Virus record (IMG/VR): IMGVR_UViG_3300009488_000011
Coordinates: 1-39,909 of that record
Reading direction: 5' to 3' (one strand)
Origin: a virus
Length of the DNA stretch: 39,909 nt
Below the pieces are notes generated by a model. That model worked only from the letters and a program-made list of their open reading frames with translations. It was not told the DNA's origin and searched no databases. A program made the translations under genes and the position numbers. Positions 38,301 through 39,909 of the stretch are shown here, in pieces (within the stretch, counting starts at the first letter, position 1; each line of letters opens with the position of its first letter).

Positions 38301-38503
38301 TATTTCTCCTCAAATTTAGCTAGTGCTTGTTCACGAAGTTTAGTAACATCTTTAAGAGCCTGATTGTAGCCATCATTAAAATGTCCTCGGTCGTTCATCC
38401 ACTTCTTAGGAATATCACCGCCAGTATACGCAGCATCAGCTAGGATTGACTTTGGTTCAGGTAACTGCTTCAAAGCCTCATACATATCTGATATGCTTTC
38501 CAT
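38300..38503 (-). CDS. Hypothetical protein, 67 aa
   Basis: The protein is helical with an N-terminal helix (SISDMYEALKQLPEPKSILA), a Gly/Asp-rich turn (YTGGDIPKKWMNDRGHFND) and a second helix (GYNQALKDVTKLREQALAKF). The ATG has only AAAGGGAT immediately before it; the strong site farther upstream belongs to the mini-ORF at 38520. No family is recognised. Confidence 0.68.
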   Translation of the reverse strand: MESISDMYEALKQLPEPKSILADAAYTGGDIPKKWMNDRGHFNDGYNQALKDVTKLREQALAKFEEK

Positions 38504-38520
38504 ATCCCTTTAGTATACAT
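38470..38520 (-). other. 16-codon mini-ORF overlapping the next start, with strong RBS
   Basis: AAGGAGGGTAACT precedes an ATG at 38520 whose frame, MYTKGIWKAYQICMRL, stops 34 bases inside the gene starting at 38503. The real gene itself has a poorly spaced site. The mini-ORF could bring ribosomes to the overlapping start by coupling, or be a decayed gene. It has no similarity I recognise. Confidence 0.4.
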
Positions 38521-38531
38521 AGTTACCCTCC

Positions 38532-39146
38532 TTACTTTAGTCCTCTTATAGCCTTGAAGAACGATGGTAAACTAAGCTTATCATCATTAAAGCCTAGTTT
38601 ATAGCAGTTCTTGCCATACTGTGTCACTAGTGGACAGTGATTACAGGTCGCCATGCCTTCCTTAGACTGAGAGTACTCACACAGAGGACAGTCACCCCAG
38701 TAGTCCTTATTTACCCACTTCTCATCAGCAGGCGTGCGAAGAAACTCTGTCTTACTCAGTCCTGACTCTTCAATCTCCCTCCAAAGCTCCTTACACTCTT
38801 TGATAGCTTGTCTCTTGTTCATGTTACCTCCTTCCTTAATCCAGGCCTCACCTCTTTGTTTGATGGCATCTAGTATCTGCTGTGCATTCTTTTTGTTTCT
38901 TTTCCGCCAGAAGAGGGGCTTAGGGTCAAGGTAATAATCGTTGTATTGAGCACAGATGTCAGGGTATAGAGGACAGAAGGATTCGCAAATCGTATTACCT
39001 TCTATTCCTATTGTAGGTTTGCGACCAAGTGTTCTTGCTGCATATTCACAAAACCCGCAGTTATCGCTTTCTCGCCCCTTTCCGTTTGCAAATGCCTCCC
39101 ACTTCTTAGTGCTCATTTCCACGGCGTCCTTCTTACTAAATGTCAT
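38532..39146 (-). CDS. Cysteine-rich protein with duplicated module, 204 aa
   Basis: Two similar halves follow one another: DAVEMSTKKWEA, then DNCGFCEYAARTLGR, FCPLYPDIC; and QAIKECKELWRE, then GDCPLCEYSQSKEG, HCPLVTQYGKNCY. Each gives a C-x2-CEY pair and a second CPL site. The second half begins at an internal ATG (38822) behind GAAGGAGGTAAC, a complete ribosome-binding site read here as EGGN. The gene may thus give both a long protein and a 96-residue C-terminal product, or it is a fusion of two copies. AAGGAGAG precedes the main ATG. Resembles cysteine-rich phage proteins of unknown role. Confidence 0.75.
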   Translation of the reverse strand: MTFSKKDAVEMSTKKWEAFANGKGRESDNCGFCEYAARTLGRKPTIGIEGNTICESFCPLYPDICAQYNDYYLDPKPLFWRKRNKKNAQQILDAIKQRGEAWIKEGGNMNKRQAIKECKELWREIEESGLSKTEFLRTPADEKWVNKDYWGDCPLCEYSQSKEGMATCNHCPLVTQYGKNCYKLGFNDDKLSLPSFFKAIRGLK

Positions 39147-39157
39147 GTTACTCTCCT

Positions 39158-39304
39158 TTAATTAGAATTAGCCTTTAGATAGTCCAGCCAGTACCACCAG
39201 GGGGCTTTGTATTCTGGTGAACTTAGTAACTGGTAAAGGTAAAAGAGTTTATTCCTTTTCTCTGCTGCTTCTTTCAAGAGGTCTAAGTATGTGGTCTCTT
39301 TCAT
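39158..39304 (-). CDS. 48-residue hypothetical protein
   Basis: The frame reads MKETTYLDLLKEAAEKRNKL, then FYLYQLLSSPEYKAPWWYWL and DYLKANSN: a charged helix followed by an aromatic-rich helix that could touch a membrane or a partner. The ribosome-binding site is weak (GAGAGG about 11 bases upstream, or AGCGGA). It fills the gap between 39146 and 39310. No family is recognised. Confidence 0.58.
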   Translation of the reverse strand: MKETTYLDLLKEAAEKRNKLFYLYQLLSSPEYKAPWWYWLDYLKANSN

Positions 39305-39309
39305 ATCCG

Positions 39310-39504
39310 CTAAGCCTCTCTGTTTATTCTGACAACTTCCTTGATGATCCCCCGCGCTTTCTTGTCGCCTGACTGGACCCTGACCTGTAGCTTGTTGTTT
39401 ACAAGCACCTCAATACCCAGGCTGTCAATCTCCGCTTGGGTATGGTCGTTCTTGTGCTGCTCTAACCATGAGCGACCGCATAACGGCTCATACATAGGCT
39501 TCAC
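39310..39504 (-). CDS. Hypothetical protein, 64 aa
   Basis: It contains an N-terminal helix (RSWLEQHKNDHTQAEIDSLG), then strands (IEVLVNNKLQVRVQSGDKKA) and a basic end (RGIIKEVVRINREA). The GTG at 39504 overlaps the HTH stop (GTGA); an ATG at 39495 behind AGAGGTGA is equally plausible and gives 61 residues. No family is recognised. Confidence 0.68.
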   Translation of the reverse strand: MKPMYEPLCGRSWLEQHKNDHTQAEIDSLGIEVLVNNKLQVRVQSGDKKARGIIKEVVRINREA

Positions 39505-39671
39505 CTCTTCTTCCTGAGTCTATCTAGCTTTCTGAGATGGACTGGCCGGGGCCTTCGCTGTCCATGTTCCCACTTGGATACCGTGTCTTTACAAACACCC
39601 ATTATCTTAGCAAACTCTGGCTGTGTTAGCATGCGCTTCTTCCTGAGTTTCTGTATCTCTTTTGGTGTCAT
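39501..39671 (-). CDS. Cro/CI-type HTH regulator, second paralogue, 56 aa
   Basis: The frame MTPKEIQKLRKKRMLTQPEF, AKIMGVCKDTVSKWEHGQRR, PRPVHLRKLDRLRKKR is a minimal HTH_3 domain with recognition helix CKDTVSKWE. It matches the rightward gene at 28579 at 34 of 51 aligned residues, including the DNA-contacting helix. AAAGGAGG precedes the ATG. It belongs to the leftward arm, whereas its paralogue belongs to the rightward second unit, a layout like a Cro/repressor pair without a classical CI. It probably regulates one or more of the palindromic or repeated sites at 1201-1239 and 1881-1900. Confidence 0.85.
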   Translation of the reverse strand: MTPKEIQKLRKKRMLTQPEFAKIMGVCKDTVSKWEHGQRRPRPVHLRKLDRLRKKR

Positions 39672-39719
39672 CTTACCTCCTTTAGTGTCCTGATGGCTGA
39701 GTAGGAGCTATGTTTTATT

Positions 39720-39908
39720 TTACCTTGCTTTAATTGGTTCGTTGACGGCTATTGTATCATCTGGGTCTGGTAGAGGGAGGAGACCTATCCTAATTACATT
39801 AGCTAGTCCCCGGTGGTGTTTCTCAATAATGCCCTCAGCTATCTTCCAAGCCTCGTGCCTGGTTTCTGCTTGAATGGCGAAAACTATTTCTGTCTCCCAC
39901 TTTTTCAA
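39720..39908 (-). CDS. Hypothetical protein across the circle junction, 62 aa
   Basis: It reads MKKWETEIVFAIQAETRHEA, then WKIAEGIIEKHHRGLANVIR: a strand and helix followed by a strand (NVIRIGLLPLPDPDD), a compact alpha/beta domain. The TTG start at 39908 equals position 122; its AAGGAG ribosome-binding site is present only in the left end (129-134), six bases away. The gene is therefore intact in the circular molecule and confirms closure. No family is recognised. Confidence 0.72.
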   Translation of the reverse strand: MKKWETEIVFAIQAETRHEAWKIAEGIIEKHHRGLANVIRIGLLPLPDPDDTIAVNEPIKAR

Positions 39909-39909
39909 G
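39787..39909. repeat. Direct terminal repeat, right copy
   Basis: All 123 bases match positions 1-123. Everything after 39786 is redundant with the left end. The repeat lies within coding sequence of a small gene, which is unusual for a functional phage terminal repeat and typical of assembly overlap in a circular contig. Confidence 0.97.

Noticed and set aside
1-39909. CRISPR array, tRNA genes, insertion sequences
   Set aside because: I saw no regularly spaced repeats, no tRNA-like T-arm with matching acceptor stem, and no transposase-like gene. A dedicated scan could still find a divergent tRNA.

Overview
The window is the complete, circularly permuted genome of a tailed bacteriophage, most likely short-tailed (podovirus-like). 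Its first 123 bases recur exactly as its last 123 bases (1-123 = 39787-39909), so the unique length is 39786 bp and one gene runs across the junction. Terminase subunits, portal, scaffold, major capsid protein, tail proteins, a DnaD-type helicase loader and a DnaB helicase are recognisable. There is no tape-measure protein, integrase, DNA polymerase, tRNA or CRISPR array that I can see. Strong AGGAGG ribosome-binding sites, DnaD-type replication proteins and a XhlA-like holin candidate suggest a Gram-positive-style or monoderm bacterial host. Several structural proteins resemble ones I recall from uncultured sediment or Chloroflexota-associated phage contigs, but the host cannot be fixed from this sequence.

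Layout. A divergent control region (about 1860-2086) separates two arms. The leftward arm reads 1859 -> 1, crosses the circle junction, and continues 39908 -> 36238. It begins with a replisome-organiser-like gene and then carries about 18 small proteins, many with zinc-ribbon cysteines, a Cro/CI-type HTH protein and a small membrane protein. The rightward late unit (2087-28146) encodes TerS and TerL; a block of small accessory genes (3738-6458); the portal (6437-8116); a 2096-residue giant virion protein with a ParB-like domain (8737-15027); scaffold and capsid (15977-17637); paralogous decoration-like proteins; adaptor, hub and fibre-like proteins; a holin candidate; and an S-adenosylmethionine decarboxylase (SpeD-like). 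It ends at a clear intrinsic terminator (28124-28146).

A second rightward unit starts from a TAGACA/TATAAT promoter (28175-28202). It encodes a second HTH protein, an RDF-like zinc protein, a radical-SAM-like DUF5131 protein coupled to an ASCH-like protein, the DnaD-like loader, DnaB and an HNH/NinG-like protein. It meets the leftward arm tail to tail at about 36250.

Main points of interest: (1) a SpeD-like enzyme with all four catalytic positions in place, beside the holin candidate where an endolysin would be expected, with no endolysin recognised; (2) two paralogous HTH regulators with the same recognition helix, one in each opposing transcription unit; (3) three compact predicted RNA structures, each just upstream of a ribosome-binding site, one with mutually exclusive helices; (4) three GTCTAC repeats at exactly 11-bp spacing laid over a TTGACA promoter; (5) signs of ongoing duplication and decay of tiny genes. 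About fifteen genes of under 60 codons were found by reading the gaps between larger genes.
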